Source: CAYLZW01 sp964388085 (GTDB lineage: Bacteria; Myxococcota; UBA727; CAYLZW01). Taken from it: DNA of 59,969 bases. Positions within the stretch are counted from its first letter, which is position 1. Every line of letters starts with the position of its first letter. Positions 1 to 9,113 of the stretch are shown here, piece by piece. The stretch spans positions 1 to 59,969 of the forward strand of contig CAYLZW010000007.1 of the NCBI GenBank assembly GCA_964388085.1. Direction: 5' to 3'. The position numbers and the translations under genes are program-made. The notes beneath the pieces were generated by a model. It searched no databases and was not told where the DNA came from. It saw only the letters and a program-made list of their open reading frames with translations.

Positions 1-191
1 AGTGAGTCACGCAGCCGCCGCTTCGAGTTTCAACACGCGGCGGGACAGCGCCTGGGACAGATCTGAGAGCGGGAGAAGCGTCCCACGAGCCCCTCGTCGC
101 GTTCGCTCGGTGCTCTCCGTATGCTCCCGCGAGAGCACGGTCGCGGCGCGCACGGCGCGCGAAGCTTCGGACTTATGGGGAGAAAAGACGA

Positions 192-219
192 AACCCCCGA
201 GGCGATGACCTTGGGGGTT
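192..219 (-). terminator. Rho-independent terminator of tRNA-Asn
   Basis: An inverted repeat with outer arms at 192-198 and 213-219 extends inward to about 11 pairs. Read on the minus strand it is followed by a T-rich stretch (TTCGTCTTTT). It lies about 45 bases beyond the 3' end of tRNA-Asn, in its direction of transcription. The 190 bases to its left show no gene I can support. Confidence 0.7.
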
Positions 220-262
220 CCGTTAACTGCGCCCGTTCACGAAGTTCGCGAACGGCTAAAAA

Positions 263-338
<76 letters not shown>

Positions 339-542
339 CCAACCAGCGAAAGCGGAAGGAATCATCCTCCGCGATCGAAGTCAAGCGGAGGAGGTTCGAT
401 CCTGCGGAAACGATGACGTGCGGTGGCGCACGCGAAGCGATGCAACGACGACCGAAGCGTTGACACCCGGATCCCGGCCGATAGAAGTATGGTCTCGTCG
501 AGGTCCAGGAACCGAGGCTCGGCTTGCAACCGGGGAGGCGCT

Positions 543-1397
543 GTGACGGTGCTCGAGCAGGCGAACGCGTCCGCGGAAGTAGGGCAGCGCCGCGCGGTCG
601 GCCGGGCGAGCCGTGCGGGCGCCGTCAGGGACCTGCTCGATCGGGTCGAGCGCGGGGATGACGAGGTCTTGGCGATGCTCCCCTTCGTCTCCGCGGCGGG
701 GGCTCCTGTCGTCGTAGACGAGCTGCTCGCGCGCGCCTTCGCCGCAGGTTGCGGACCGGCGCGGCGCACGCAGCTCGCGGCGCTCGCGGCGGCGCTCTCC
801 TCGGGAGAGCGCGCCGCGGTGCTCATCGAGCAGCTCGCGCACGACGACGAGGACGTACGCGCGACCGCCGCCACCGCGCTCGCCATGCGGGGAAACGCCA
901 TCGCCACGCGCGCGCTCATCGTCGCGGCGGCCGATCCGAGCGCGCGGGTGCGCGCCGCGGCCGTGCTCTCCCTGTGCGACGTCGGCGGCCCGGAGGCATG
1001 TCTGTCGCTCGCCTCTCTGCTCGAGCGCTGGTCCGAGATCGGCGCGCAGATCGACGAGCGCGTGTTGCGGGCCGCGCTGCGGGGCGTCGTCGGCGCCGGC
1101 CGCGAACGCGCGGAGCCCACCTTGCTCGCGCACCTGACGCACGCGTCCGCCGAGGTGCGCATGGCGGCGTTGACGGCGCTGCGCGAGCTCTGTTCGCTGG
1201 CGGCGACGGCAGCCGTGCGGGGGATGCTCACCGATGACGACGCACGGGTGCGCTTGTTGGCGTTGTCGGTGCTCGAGCGTCACGGTCGGCCCTGCGACGG
1301 GGCAGCGGTGCACGGCCGGCTGCACGACGCGGACGCGCGGGTGCGGGCCATGGCGCGGGACACCGTGCGCGCGCTCGGGGCCGAGGCCCGGGCGTAG
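543..1397 (+). CDS. HEAT-repeat protein
   Basis: A 284-residue, Ala/Arg/Leu-rich protein made of tandem helical repeats of about 30 residues. Units such as DEDVRATAATALAMRGN, ADARVRAMARDTVRALG and SAEVRMAALTALREL are typical of HEAT/PBS-lyase-type repeats, which act as protein-binding scaffolds. I chose GTG at 543 because GGGGAGG sits five bases upstream and the repeats begin soon after. The ATG 120 bases earlier would add an Arg/Ser-rich segment that does not look like protein. There is no signal peptide or catalytic motif. The binding partner is unknown. Confidence 0.75.
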   Translation: MTVLEQANASAEVGQRRAVGRASRAGAVRDLLDRVERGDDEVLAMLPFVSAAGAPVVVDELLARAFAAGCGPARRTQLAALAAALSSGERAAVLIEQLAHDDEDVRATAATALAMRGNAIATRALIVAAADPSARVRAAAVLSLCDVGGPEACLSLASLLERWSEIGAQIDERVLRAALRGVVGAGRERAEPTLLAHLTHASAEVRMAALTALRELCSLAATAAVRGMLTDDDARVRLLALSVLERHGRPCDGAAVHGRLHDADARVRAMARDTVRALGAEARA

Positions 1398-1470
1398 GGC
1401 GGTTGTCCGACGATTGTAGGGCGCAAGGGCCTGCTCGCGTCCGTCGTTTGCGGCTATCCTGCGCCGACGT

Positions 1471-4400
1471 ATGCCGCGTCCCGTACGGGAGCTCTGGAAT
1501 GGCCTCGGCGCGAGCCCGGGTGAGGGCGACGATCTCCTCGTCGTCGATGCCGACGCGCTCGCGCTCGAGAGCGTGTTCGGCGCTGCGCTCACGGCTGGAG
1601 TCGTCGTACGCGTGTTCTCCGACGAGGCGTTTGGTTTCTCGGCGCCGGAGGAATTGGCCGCGCTCGGCGTCTTCTGGGCGCCTCACCTCGAGACCAGCGA
1701 GCAGCTGCGCGCGGCGATCACGGACGCGCAGGATCGCCTGAAGCGCAAGCTCAACGACGAGATCACGCTGCTCGAGCGCCTTGGCTTCAGCGGGGAGCTG
1801 CGGGCGCCGGTCGCGAGCAGCCGAGGCTGTGCGGACATCGGCGGGCAACGCCTCGAGGTCGCGCTCGGCCCCGGCGGCGAGCTGCTCCTCGAGCGCGTCG
1901 AGGGCGGTGACGTCCCCGCGGACCAGCGCGAGGTCCTCCGGGACGCCTCGGGGGTCTCCCGTCAGGAGGCGCAGGATAAGGTCGTCGAGCACGCGAACAC
2001 GCTCCTCGAGGCGGGCGTCGTCGAGCCGGCCGCGGCGGCGGAGGCCGCTGTCGACGAGCGCATCAGCGGCGAGGACAGCGTCGGCTTCGAGGAGCAAAAC
2101 GCTACGCGGCAGGTGACGACGGCGGCGCTGCTCGGCGACGATCCGGGCACCGAGCTGGTGCCGCCGCCGAGCGACGACGATGACGCGCTGTCCGCCGCGG
2201 AGCGCGATGAGCTGGCGGCGGCGCTGCGCAGCGGGGAGCTGCTGGGCGACTCGCTCGAGGGAGCGGCCGTCGACGACGAGGAGCCAGCGCACGACGACGT
2301 AGGCGCTGCGCAGGTGCAGCAGCCCGAGGGGCCGGAGCGAGGTCCCCTCGGCAAAGCCGTCGCGCGCGACGAAGCCCAGGCCGGCGACGCGCACGAGCAG
2401 GGCGGCGCGGACGACGATGACGACGAGGAGGTGGAGACGCACGAGATCGCGGGCACGGCGGGCAGCACGGCGGCAGACCTCGACGAGGGCTTCGTGCGGC
2501 CGAAGACCGCTCCGGCGCTCGAGAGCGACACCAAGGCGCCGGACAGCTTCGACGACTTCCCGCCCATGGTCACCGAGCAGATGAGCATCGCGCCGCCCGT
2601 CGCACCTTCGCACGCGTCGCGCAGCATCGAGGACGACGGCTTCAACGCGGAGACGGGAGAGGAGGTGCTGCTCTCCCTGTCCGGGGATGACGGCGTCATG
2701 CCGTCGCCGGCGGAGGCCACGGCGCTACGGCCGGCGCCGACCGCGACGGAGCTGAGCCTCGACGACGAGGCGGGCGCGCTCCCCGCCCTCGACGACGACG
2801 ATGACGCGGAGCCGACCGTGACGGCCGCGAGGGAGAGCCTGGGCTCCTCCGACGAGGCGGAGCACACGCTCGCCAAAGCGCAGGTGTTCCACGGCCGCAA
2901 GGGGCCGAGCCTGGTGTCGTCGGGCAGCGCCGGCAGCTCCGTCGACGACGCGCAGGAGCACCAGGAGCTGGCGGCGCCCGAGGCGGCGGATGGCGACGCG
3001 GCGGCGGCGGTCGCGGAGGCGTCGGCTGTGCCGGAGGTCCCGCTGGTCGACGACAGCGCGGACGAGCAGACCGCTCAGCGTGCCGTCGCGCGCTCGGAGA
3101 TCGACGTCGAGGAGCCAGCGAGCGCCGCGCTCGAGCGACTGGACGCCGAGCCCACGGATCCGAGCCTCGGCGTCCTCGCGCGGGAGCAGCCGGGCGACGC
3201 GGGACCGTCGCTGGATCTCGACGTCGAGGTAGCCGGCGCCGTCGCTGCGCCCGACCTCGACGCCAGCGATGAGGGCGCCTACGCCACCGGTGAGATCGCA
3301 CGCGGCGCGCGGGAGTCGGCGGCGCAGACGGCGCTGGCGTCGTTGATGGACGACCACGCGGAAGAGCAGACCCAGGCGGAGGCTCCGCGCGCGCGCAGCG
3401 ACGAGCGGCTGGACGCGCTGGCCGCCATCGTCGGAGAGGGCATGTCGTCGGGCAAGACGGGCGCCATCGTCCTCGACGCCGACGCGTTCGCCTACTTGCG
3501 TGAGCAGGCCGGTGAAGGTCTCCCGCCTGGCGAGGATCCCGACGCGCTCGAGCGCGAGGCGGAGCAGCTCGAGTCCAAGGCGCGCGAGCTGCGCGCCAAA
3601 GCAGAGCTGCTGCGCGAACGCGCCACGGCGCCGGTCAGCCGGCGCAAGCTGGCGTCCGCACTCGAGAAGGCGCGCGCGCTGCGCGACGACGGCGAGCTCC
3701 TTGGAGGGAGCGCTTCGCTCGGCGATCGCTCCGCGCTGGGCGAGGACCTCTCCGCGCCCTCGGACGAGGTCGACAGCGCCTTCGCGCCGGAGGCGGCGGT
3801 GTCGTCGGACGACGCGTTCACTTCGCAGCAAGAGCTCTCCGCGGAGCCTCTAGTTGGTGGCGAGGAGAGCGCGCCGGAGACGGACGCGTTCGCCGATGGC
3901 GTCGCGCTGGAAGACGTGCGCGCCATGTTGGCCGCCGAACGCGTCGACGGGGCCTCCGACCTCTACGCCGCCACCCAGCTCGCGGAGATGGACCTCGGTG
4001 ACCTCCGGCAGGCGAGCCAGTCGGACGGCGGCGTGTTCGAAGGCGGCGTCCACGACGCGGACGACGAGCCGGCCTTCGACCTCGAGGCCAACACGAACCG
4101 CGCGCACACCTACCCCACGTCGATGGGCAGCTTGCCGCAGGTCGCCTCCGCCGACGTGCACGCCTTGCCCTCGCGCGTGCAGCCCTCCCTCGAGGCGGCC
4201 GCGGAGCCCGCCGAGGGAGCGCTCGAGTCGGAGTCCGGCGCGCCGACCCAGGCCATGCCGATGCCGGCGCTCCGCCCCCCGCCCGAAGCGCGCGCAGCGA
4301 AGAGGCCGGCCCTGTCGCGCTCGCTCGCGCTGGTCGTGAGCGATCCGCGCGCGCGCGAACGGCTGAAGAAGCACCTCGAGGAGATGTTCCCCCGCGTCGT

Positions 4401-4677
4401 GGAGCTCGCGAACGCGCGCGAGGCCGCGACGCTCTCCGCCGCCGAGGTGCAGGCCGTCGTCATCGTGCGCCCCGTCCACGACGACGCGACTGTGTCCGGG
4501 CTGCAGGAGATCGACGGCAACGACACCCGGCCGCCGGTGCTCGTGTTGAGCTCGGACGCGTCCTTCGACGGCCTGCCCGGCGTCGATCTGCGCCTCGCGC
4601 TCGGTCGGCGGGCGTCCGAGGTCGCGCGTCAGGTCGTCGATGGATTGACGACGCTGGGCGTGCGGGCCTCGGCCTGA
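1471..4677 (+). CDS. Large acidic protein with C-terminal receiver-like segment
   Basis: A 1068-residue protein of unknown function. Residues 1-100 form a short alpha/beta-looking segment (DDLLVVDADALAL). Residues 120-900 are very rich in Asp, Glu, Ala and Ser and probably largely disordered, with a predicted coiled coil near 685-735. The last 120 residues again look folded (SLALVVSDPRARERLKKHLEE, then VQAVVIVRPV and PPVLVLSSDA), resembling a degenerate response-regulator receiver without an obvious phospho-acceptor site. No Shine-Dalgarno is evident before the ATG. TATCCT at about 1455 could be a -10 box, which would make the message nearly leaderless. Its stop shares one base with the aroA start (TGATG), so it heads the aro operon and should be translationally coupled to it. 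I do not recognise the family. Confidence 0.7.
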   Translation: MPRPVRELWNGLGASPGEGDDLLVVDADALALESVFGAALTAGVVVRVFSDEAFGFSAPEELAALGVFWAPHLETSEQLRAAITDAQDRLKRKLNDEITLLERLGFSGELRAPVASSRGCADIGGQRLEVALGPGGELLLERVEGGDVPADQREVLRDASGVSRQEAQDKVVEHANTLLEAGVVEPAAAAEAAVDERISGEDSVGFEEQNATRQVTTAALLGDDPGTELVPPPSDDDDALSAAERDELAAALRSGELLGDSLEGAAVDDEEPAHDDVGAAQVQQPEGPERGPLGKAVARDEAQAGDAHEQGGADDDDDEEVETHEIAGTAGSTAADLDEGFVRPKTAPALESDTKAPDSFDDFPPMVTEQMSIAPPVAPSHASRSIEDDGFNAETGEEVLLSLSGDDGVMPSPAEATALRPAPTATELSLDDEAGALPALDDDDDAEPTVTAARESLGSSDEAEHTLAKAQVFHGRKGPSLVSSGSAGSSVDDAQEHQELAAPEAADGDAAAAVAEASAVPEVPLVDDSADEQTAQRAVARSEIDVEEPASAALERLDAEPTDPSLGVLAREQPGDAGPSLDLDVEVAGAVAAPDLDASDEGAYATGEIARGARESAAQTALASLMDDHAEEQTQAEAPRARSDERLDALAAIVGEGMSSGKTGAIVLDADAFAYLREQAGEGLPPGEDPDALEREAEQLESKARELRAKAELLRERATAPVSRRKLASALEKARALRDDGELLGGSASLGDRSALGEDLSAPSDEVDSAFAPEAAVSSDDAFTSQQELSAEPLVGGEESAPETDAFADGVALEDVRAMLAAERVDGASDLYAATQLAEMDLGDLRQASQSDGGVFEGGVHDADDEPAFDLEANTNRAHTYPTSMGSLPQVASADVHALPSRVQPSLEAAAEPAEGALESESGAPTQAMPMPALRPPPEARAAKRPALSRSLALVVSDPRARERLKKHLEEMFPRVVELANAREAATLSAAEVQAVVIVRPVHDDATVSGLQEIDGNDTRPPVLVLSSDASFDGLPGVDLRLALGRRASEVARQVVDGLTTLGVRASA

Positions 4678-5936
4678 TGTCGCTCGCGCTGCCGGCGGAC
4701 AAGTCCATCGCTCATCGCGCGCTGCTCCTCGCGGCGCTCTCCGAGCGCGCCTCCGTCATCGACGACGCCGGCGCAGCGGCGGACGTCCGCTCGACGCTCG
4801 GCTGCTTGCGGGCGCTCGGCACCTTCATCGAGGAGCGCGGTTCATCGCTGTCGGTCCGCGGCGCCAGGCCGCGCGGCGACGACGTCGTCGTCCTCGATGC
4901 CGGCAACAGCGGCACCAGCGCGCGCTTGCTGGCCGGCTGGCTCGCGGGGCAGGGCAGACGCGCCGTCATCGTCGGGGACGCGTCCTTGTGCCAAAGGCCC
5001 ATGGCCCGCGTGGCGCGTCCGGTGAACGCGCTGTTCTCGGGCCCCAGCATCGCCGTGTCCGCGGACGGGACGCTGCCGCTCGAGGTGGTGCCCGTCCCCT
5101 TCCGGGAGAGCCCGCAGCTCGTCGTCGAGACGGGGGTGCCGAGCGCGCAGGTGAAATCGGCAGTTTTGCTCGCCGCGCTCGGGCGGAGGTCCGGCAGCGT
5201 CGTCGTGCGAGAGCCGGCGCCGAGCCGCGATCACACCGAGCGTATGCTCGCGGCGCTCGGCGTCAGCGTGCACAAAGACGGCTGCGCTGTGCGTTTGAGC
5301 AGCCCGAGCGTCCCCGTCGGCGGCTGGCACCTTCGCGTGCCGCGCGATCCGTCCGCCGTGGCGCTGCTCGCCACCGCCGCGCTCGGCCGCCGTAGAGCCC
5401 TGGTCGTCGATGACGTGGGCCTGAACGAAACGCGCACCGCCTTTCTCGACGTGCTTCGGCGCATGGGGGCGCACGCCGTCGTCGAGCCGCGTGCGCTACG
5501 GCTCGGGGAGCCCGTCGGTCGGATCGTCATCGAGCCGCCGCGCTCCGCGCTCGCGCCCGTCGAGGTCAGCGCCAGCGAGGCCGCCCTGGTCATCGACGAG
5601 ATCCCCGCGCTCGCCGCCCTGGCGGCGCTCGCGAGCGGGGTGTCCCGCTTCGAGGGGGTGGGCGAGCTTCGCGTCAAGGAGTCCGATCGCCTGGCGGGTC
5701 TGGTGTCGGGCCTGCGCGCGTTCGGCGCCACGGCGAAGGCCGAGGGAGACACCCTCGTCGTCGTCGGCGCACGGCGGCTGCACGCGGCGCCCCTCGAGGC
5801 GCGGCGGGATCACCGCCTCGAGATGGCGCTCCTCGCCCTCGCCGCGGCCGCGGACCTCGACGTCACGCTCTCGGGGCCGTCCTGCGCCCACGTGAGCTTC
5901 CCCGGCTTCGCGGAGGCGCTGCGCGCCGTGCTTTGA
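4677..5936 (+). CDS. aroA: 3-phosphoshikimate 1-carboxyvinyltransferase (EPSP synthase)
   Basis: A 419-residue cytosolic enzyme that joins shikimate-3-phosphate and phosphoenolpyruvate to give EPSP, the sixth step to chorismate. The N-terminal ADKSIAHRALLLAAL is the substrate-binding KS...HR signature. DAGNSGTSARLLAGWLAG is the PEP-loop region, and VKESDRLAGLVSGLRAFG is the second EPSP synthase signature. Length is normal for the family. The start overlaps the stop of the preceding acidic-protein gene by one base, and aroC follows after 40 bases, so the two are probably co-transcribed. Confidence 0.95.
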   Translation: MSLALPADKSIAHRALLLAALSERASVIDDAGAAADVRSTLGCLRALGTFIEERGSSLSVRGARPRGDDVVVLDAGNSGTSARLLAGWLAGQGRRAVIVGDASLCQRPMARVARPVNALFSGPSIAVSADGTLPLEVVPVPFRESPQLVVETGVPSAQVKSAVLLAALGRRSGSVVVREPAPSRDHTERMLAALGVSVHKDGCAVRLSSPSVPVGGWHLRVPRDPSAVALLATAALGRRRALVVDDVGLNETRTAFLDVLRRMGAHAVVEPRALRLGEPVGRIVIEPPRSALAPVEVSASEAALVIDEIPALAALAALASGVSRFEGVGELRVKESDRLAGLVSGLRAFGATAKAEGDTLVVVGARRLHAAPLEARRDHRLEMALLALAAAADLDVTLSGPSCAHVSFPGFAEALRAVL

Positions 5937-5976
5937 AGGCCGTTGCGCGCCGCACCCGTCGCGCTACTCCGAGCTC

Positions 5977-7152
5977 ATGCTGACGCGCCTCCGCATGACG
6001 ACGGCTGGAGAGAGCCACGGGCCCGCGCTGCTCGGCATCCTCGAGGGGATCCCCGCGGGCGCCAGCGTCGTCGTCGAGCGCGTCCAGCGCGACCTGGATC
6101 GTCGACGCCAGGGGTATGGACGCTCCGTCCGCATGCGCAAGGAGCGGGACGAGGTGCGCTTCCTCGCGGGCGTGCGCGACGGCCTCGCGCTCGGCTCGCC
6201 CATCGGCGCCATCCTCGAGAACGAGGACCAAAGGCCGCGCGCGCCCTTCTCGACGCCCCGGCCGGGACACGCGGATCTCGCGGGCATGCGAAAGCTCGGC
6301 AGCGTCGATGGGCGGCCGGTGCTCGAGCGCGCCTCGGCGCGAGAGACGGCCATGCGCGTCGCGCTGGGGGCCGTCTGCCGGCAGCTCCTGAGCGCGTTCC
6401 ACGTCCATGTCGGCGCGCACGTGCTCGCCCTCGGCGCCGAGCGGAGCGCGCTGTACGACGACGACGCGGGAGCGGCGCTGCTCCGCTACGCGGACGCGAG
6501 CGCGTTGGCCGACCGCGCCGACGAGTCCCCCGTGGCCTGCCTCGACCACGACGCCAGCGCCCGCATGGTGCGCGCCGTCGACCGCGCACGCGAGCAGGGC
6601 GACACCCTCGGCGGCGTGCTCGAGGTCGTCGTCAGCGGATGTCCCGTGGGGCTCGGCTCCTATGCGCAATGGGACCAGCGCTTGAGCGCCCGGCTCGCGG
6701 CGACGGTGCTGAGCGTGCCGGCCTTGAGAGGCGTGGAGGTGGGGCAGGGCTTTCGCGCGGCGTCGGCCCTCGGCAGCGCGTTTCACGACGTCATCCTGCC
6801 GGACGGGGCCGGCGGCGTGAGGCGCGCGAGCAACCGGGCGGGAGGCCTCGAGGGCGGCATGACCAACGGCGAGCCCGTGGTGTTACGCGCGGCCATGAAA
6901 CCGCTGCCGACGCTGATGCGCCCGCTCGACAGCGTCGACCTCCGCACAGGGGAGCCGGCGCCCGCGCTGCTCGAGCGCAGCGACGTGTGCGCGTTGCCGG
7001 CGGCGCGCGTCGTGGTCGAGGCCATGGTCTGCCTGGCGGTCGCCGACGCGCTGCTCGAGAAGCTCGGCGGCGACACGCTGGCGGAGGCGCTCGGACACTT
7101 TCGCGCGTCGTACCCGGAGCGCGCGGCGCTGCTCGAGCGAGCCCAGCGGTGA
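5977..7152 (+). CDS. aroC: Chorismate synthase
   Basis: A 391-residue FMN-dependent enzyme that converts EPSP to chorismate by anti-1,4-elimination of phosphate, the final shikimate step. Family motifs are clear: TAGESHGPALLGILEG at the N-terminus, RRQGYGRSVRMRKE, ERASARETAMRVALG and NRAGGLEGGMTNGEP. The ATG at 5977 gives the usual N-terminus (MLTRLRMTTAGESHG). Its TGA overlaps the GTG of the downstream aroK-aroB gene by four bases (GTGA), indicating translational coupling. Confidence 0.96.
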   Translation: MLTRLRMTTAGESHGPALLGILEGIPAGASVVVERVQRDLDRRRQGYGRSVRMRKERDEVRFLAGVRDGLALGSPIGAILENEDQRPRAPFSTPRPGHADLAGMRKLGSVDGRPVLERASARETAMRVALGAVCRQLLSAFHVHVGAHVLALGAERSALYDDDAGAALLRYADASALADRADESPVACLDHDASARMVRAVDRAREQGDTLGGVLEVVVSGCPVGLGSYAQWDQRLSARLAATVLSVPALRGVEVGQGFRAASALGSAFHDVILPDGAGGVRRASNRAGGLEGGMTNGEPVVLRAAMKPLPTLMRPLDSVDLRTGEPAPALLERSDVCALPAARVVVEAMVCLAVADALLEKLGGDTLAEALGHFRASYPERAALLERAQR

Positions 7153-8786
7153 GCGGGTTCACCGTCACGGAGCTGCTGCGCTCGCTGGTGCTCGTCGGCC
7201 CGCCGGGGGCCGGCAAGAGCAGCGCCGGTCGCCTCGTCGCGGTGCGCGCGGGCATGCCCTTCGTCGACCTCGATGAGCGCGTGCGCCAGCGACGGGGGCA
7301 CAGCGCCGCGGATCTGCTGCGGCGCGAGGGCGAGCTGTCTCTGCGGATGAGCGAGCTCCGCGCGCTCCAGGAGGTGCTCGAGGAAGAGGCTCCGGCCATC
7401 ATCGCGGGTGGCTCCGGTCTCGTGACGACGGCGGAGGCGCGTCAGCTCTTAGAGGCGCGCACGAGGGTGCTGCTCCTCGATGTCAGCGCCGCCGAGGGGG
7501 TGCGCCGCTGCCTGCTCGACGACGCGCCGCGTCCCCTGCTCGAAGGCGATGGTGACGGCAGTCGAGAGGATCGCTACCAGACGCTCGTCGCGCAGCGCCA
7601 GCCGCTCTGGCGGGAGCTCGCGCGCGAGCGCCTCGACACCAGCGGCCGAGCGCTGAACGACGTCGCTGAGCGGCTGTTTGCCCTCGTCACGCAGCCGGAG
7701 GCCCCCCTCTTCCCCTTGCCGGACGCTCCGCCCGAGGCGCGCTTCGTCTCGTCTGCCCCGCATCCGCTCTCGAGCACACCGGCGCCGGCGCTGTTCATCG
7801 TCGACGACGGTATCCCCGAGAGCAGCGCGCTGCGGGAGCTGCTCGAGGCTCATGGTGAGGGGCCGGTGTTGCGGGTGCCGGGCGGCGAGCGCTGCAAGAC
7901 GCTCGCGCACGCCGAGCGCCTCTACACGCAGCTCGTCGACGCACGACTCCCGCCGAGCGGGCGGATCGTCGCCGCCGGAGGGGGCGCGCTGCTCGACCTC
8001 GTCGGCTTCGTCGCGGCCACCCTGTACCGCGGCGTGGCGTGGACCGCGGTCCCGACGACGCTGCTCGCCATGGTCGACGCCGGGCTCGGCGGGAAGACGG
8101 CGCTCAACCTGCCGGCCGGGAAGAACCTCGTCGGCGCCTTCCACGCGGCGCAGGCCATGGTCATCGACCCGCGCTTCTTGTTGACCCTGCCGGAGCGTGA
8201 CCGCCGCGCGGGCGCGGTCGAGGCGCTGAAGCACGCGCTCCTCGCGGGCGACGCGAAAGCGGACGGCGCCTGCGCGCGAGCCGACGAGGCGCTGCCGCGG
8301 CTCGCCGACGGGCAGGCGAGCGACGCCGACGTCACGCGGCTGGTACGGCGCTCTTTGGCGATCAAGCGCGCGGTGACGACGACGGACCCGTACGAGCGCG
8401 GCCTGCGCAAGGTGCTGAACCTCGGGCACACGCTCGGGCACGCGCTGGAGCACGCCTCGGCGCTGCACGAGGCACCGCTGCGCCATGGCGAAGCGGTCGC
8501 GGCGGGGCTCCGCTTCGCGCTCACGCTGTCGACGCTGCGCTGCGGTCTCGACGAGCGGGTCGCGGCCCGCCTGCTCGCTCGTGTGCAGGAGCTCGGCGTG
8601 CCGCCTCCAGCCGCCATCTCGGGGGCGAGCTTTGCCGTGAACGATCTGTTGGAGCGCATGCGCGTCGACAAGAAGCGTCGGGGGCGAGAGCTGCGCTTCA
8701 TCGCGCTGGCGGCCCCCGGGCGTCCCGTCGTCGTCACCGACGTCTCGGACGATCTGTTGCGACGCTGCATCGAACGAGCGCTGTAG
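7149..8786 (+). CDS. aroKB: Fused shikimate kinase / 3-dehydroquinate synthase
   Basis: A 545-residue bifunctional protein. Residues 1-180 are a shikimate kinase: P-loop GPPGAGKSS at 17-25, shikimate-binding VDLDERVRQRRG, AGGSG in place of the usual GGG, and lid Arg in APRPLLEG. After a Pro/Ala linker, residues about 200-545 are 3-dehydroquinate synthase, with GGGALLDLVGFVAATLYRG, PTTLLAMVDAGLGGKTALN, KNLVGAFH, and the zinc ligands EALKH and NLGHTLGHALEH. Thus pathway steps 2 and 5 are in one chain. The GTG start lies inside the aroC stop (GTGA). A longer upstream open frame is antisense-like and not protein-like. Confidence 0.93.
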   Translation: MSGFTVTELLRSLVLVGPPGAGKSSAGRLVAVRAGMPFVDLDERVRQRRGHSAADLLRREGELSLRMSELRALQEVLEEEAPAIIAGGSGLVTTAEARQLLEARTRVLLLDVSAAEGVRRCLLDDAPRPLLEGDGDGSREDRYQTLVAQRQPLWRELARERLDTSGRALNDVAERLFALVTQPEAPLFPLPDAPPEARFVSSAPHPLSSTPAPALFIVDDGIPESSALRELLEAHGEGPVLRVPGGERCKTLAHAERLYTQLVDARLPPSGRIVAAGGGALLDLVGFVAATLYRGVAWTAVPTTLLAMVDAGLGGKTALNLPAGKNLVGAFHAAQAMVIDPRFLLTLPERDRRAGAVEALKHALLAGDAKADGACARADEALPRLADGQASDADVTRLVRRSLAIKRAVTTTDPYERGLRKVLNLGHTLGHALEHASALHEAPLRHGEAVAAGLRFALTLSTLRCGLDERVAARLLARVQELGVPPPAAISGASFAVNDLLERMRVDKKRRGRELRFIALAAPGRPVVVTDVSDDLLRRCIERAL

Positions 8787-8803
8787 CCGCCGAGGAGCGG
8801 CCA

Positions 8804-8835
8804 CCAAAAACAAGACCCCGGCGGGTGCCGGGGTC
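8804..8835 (-). terminator. Rho-independent terminator of tRNA-Ala
   Basis: A perfect GACCCCGG/CCGGGGTC inverted repeat at 8814-8835 is followed on the minus strand by TTGTTTTTGG. It sits 16 bases past the tRNA-Ala 3' end. It could also stop rightward transcripts from aroKB, though the T-tract is only on the minus side. Confidence 0.8.
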
Positions 8836-8851
8836 AGTCTCGAGAGGTGGG

Positions 8852-8927
8852 TGGTGGAGCTAAGCGGGATCGAACCGCTGACCTCCTGAATGCCATTCAG
8901 GCGCTCTCCCAGCTGAGCTATAGCCCC
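8852..8927 (-). tRNA. tRNA-Ala(GGC)
   Basis: A 76-base cloverleaf on the minus strand with encoded CCA. Acceptor stem GGGGCTA pairs with TAGCTCC, including one G-U pair. The anticodon stem CCTGA/TCAGG holds the loop ATGGCAT, giving GGC. T-arm GGTTCGATCC is intact. Confidence 0.95.
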
Positions 8928-8947
8928 ATCTCTCTCGAGCGCAGGGG

Positions 8948-8977
8948 CTAATATGCAAACCCTGACGGCCCTGTAAA
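8948..8977 (-). promoter_or_regulatory. Sigma70-type promoter of tRNA-Ala
   Basis: Read leftward, TTTACA (complement of 8972-8977) and TATTAG (complement of 8948-8953) are separated by 18 bases. The -10 box ends about 20 bases before the tRNA 5' end, the spacing expected for a tRNA promoter. Confidence 0.6.
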
Positions 8978-9000
8978 CCCAGATCTGCGCAAACGTTCCA

Positions 9001-9086
9001 CTTCGGCTGCAGTGCCTCCGGCTGCGGAGCCTCCGGCTGCGGTGCCTCCGGCTGCGTGCTTCCGGCTGCGTGCTTCCGGCTGCAGC
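9001..9086. repeat. 14-15 bp tandem repeat (CTCCGGCTGCGGTGC-like)
   Basis: Five to six imperfect head-to-tail copies of a 14-15 base unit built on TCCGGCTGC fill the space between the tRNA-Ala promoter and the stop of the leftward coiled-coil gene. The first three units are 15 bases and the later ones 14. No gene is evident in it. Confidence 0.85.
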
Positions 9087-9113
9087 GTTCATGGCGCGCC
9101 GCGGTCGGCGCCC

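Noticed and set aside
2..208. Short plus-strand open frames at the left edge.
   Set aside because: Low-complexity Arg/Ser-rich translation overlapping a terminator; no start signal or similarity.
1228..2613. Long minus-strand open frame opposite the acidic-protein gene (and similar ones at 2725-3831, 3850-4479, 7449-9092, 10309-11541, 12373-13698, 55250-57376).
   Set aside because: They are Arg/Ala-rich shadows of plus-strand genes in very GC-rich DNA, with no domain and no ribosome site. The opposite strand encodes clear proteins.
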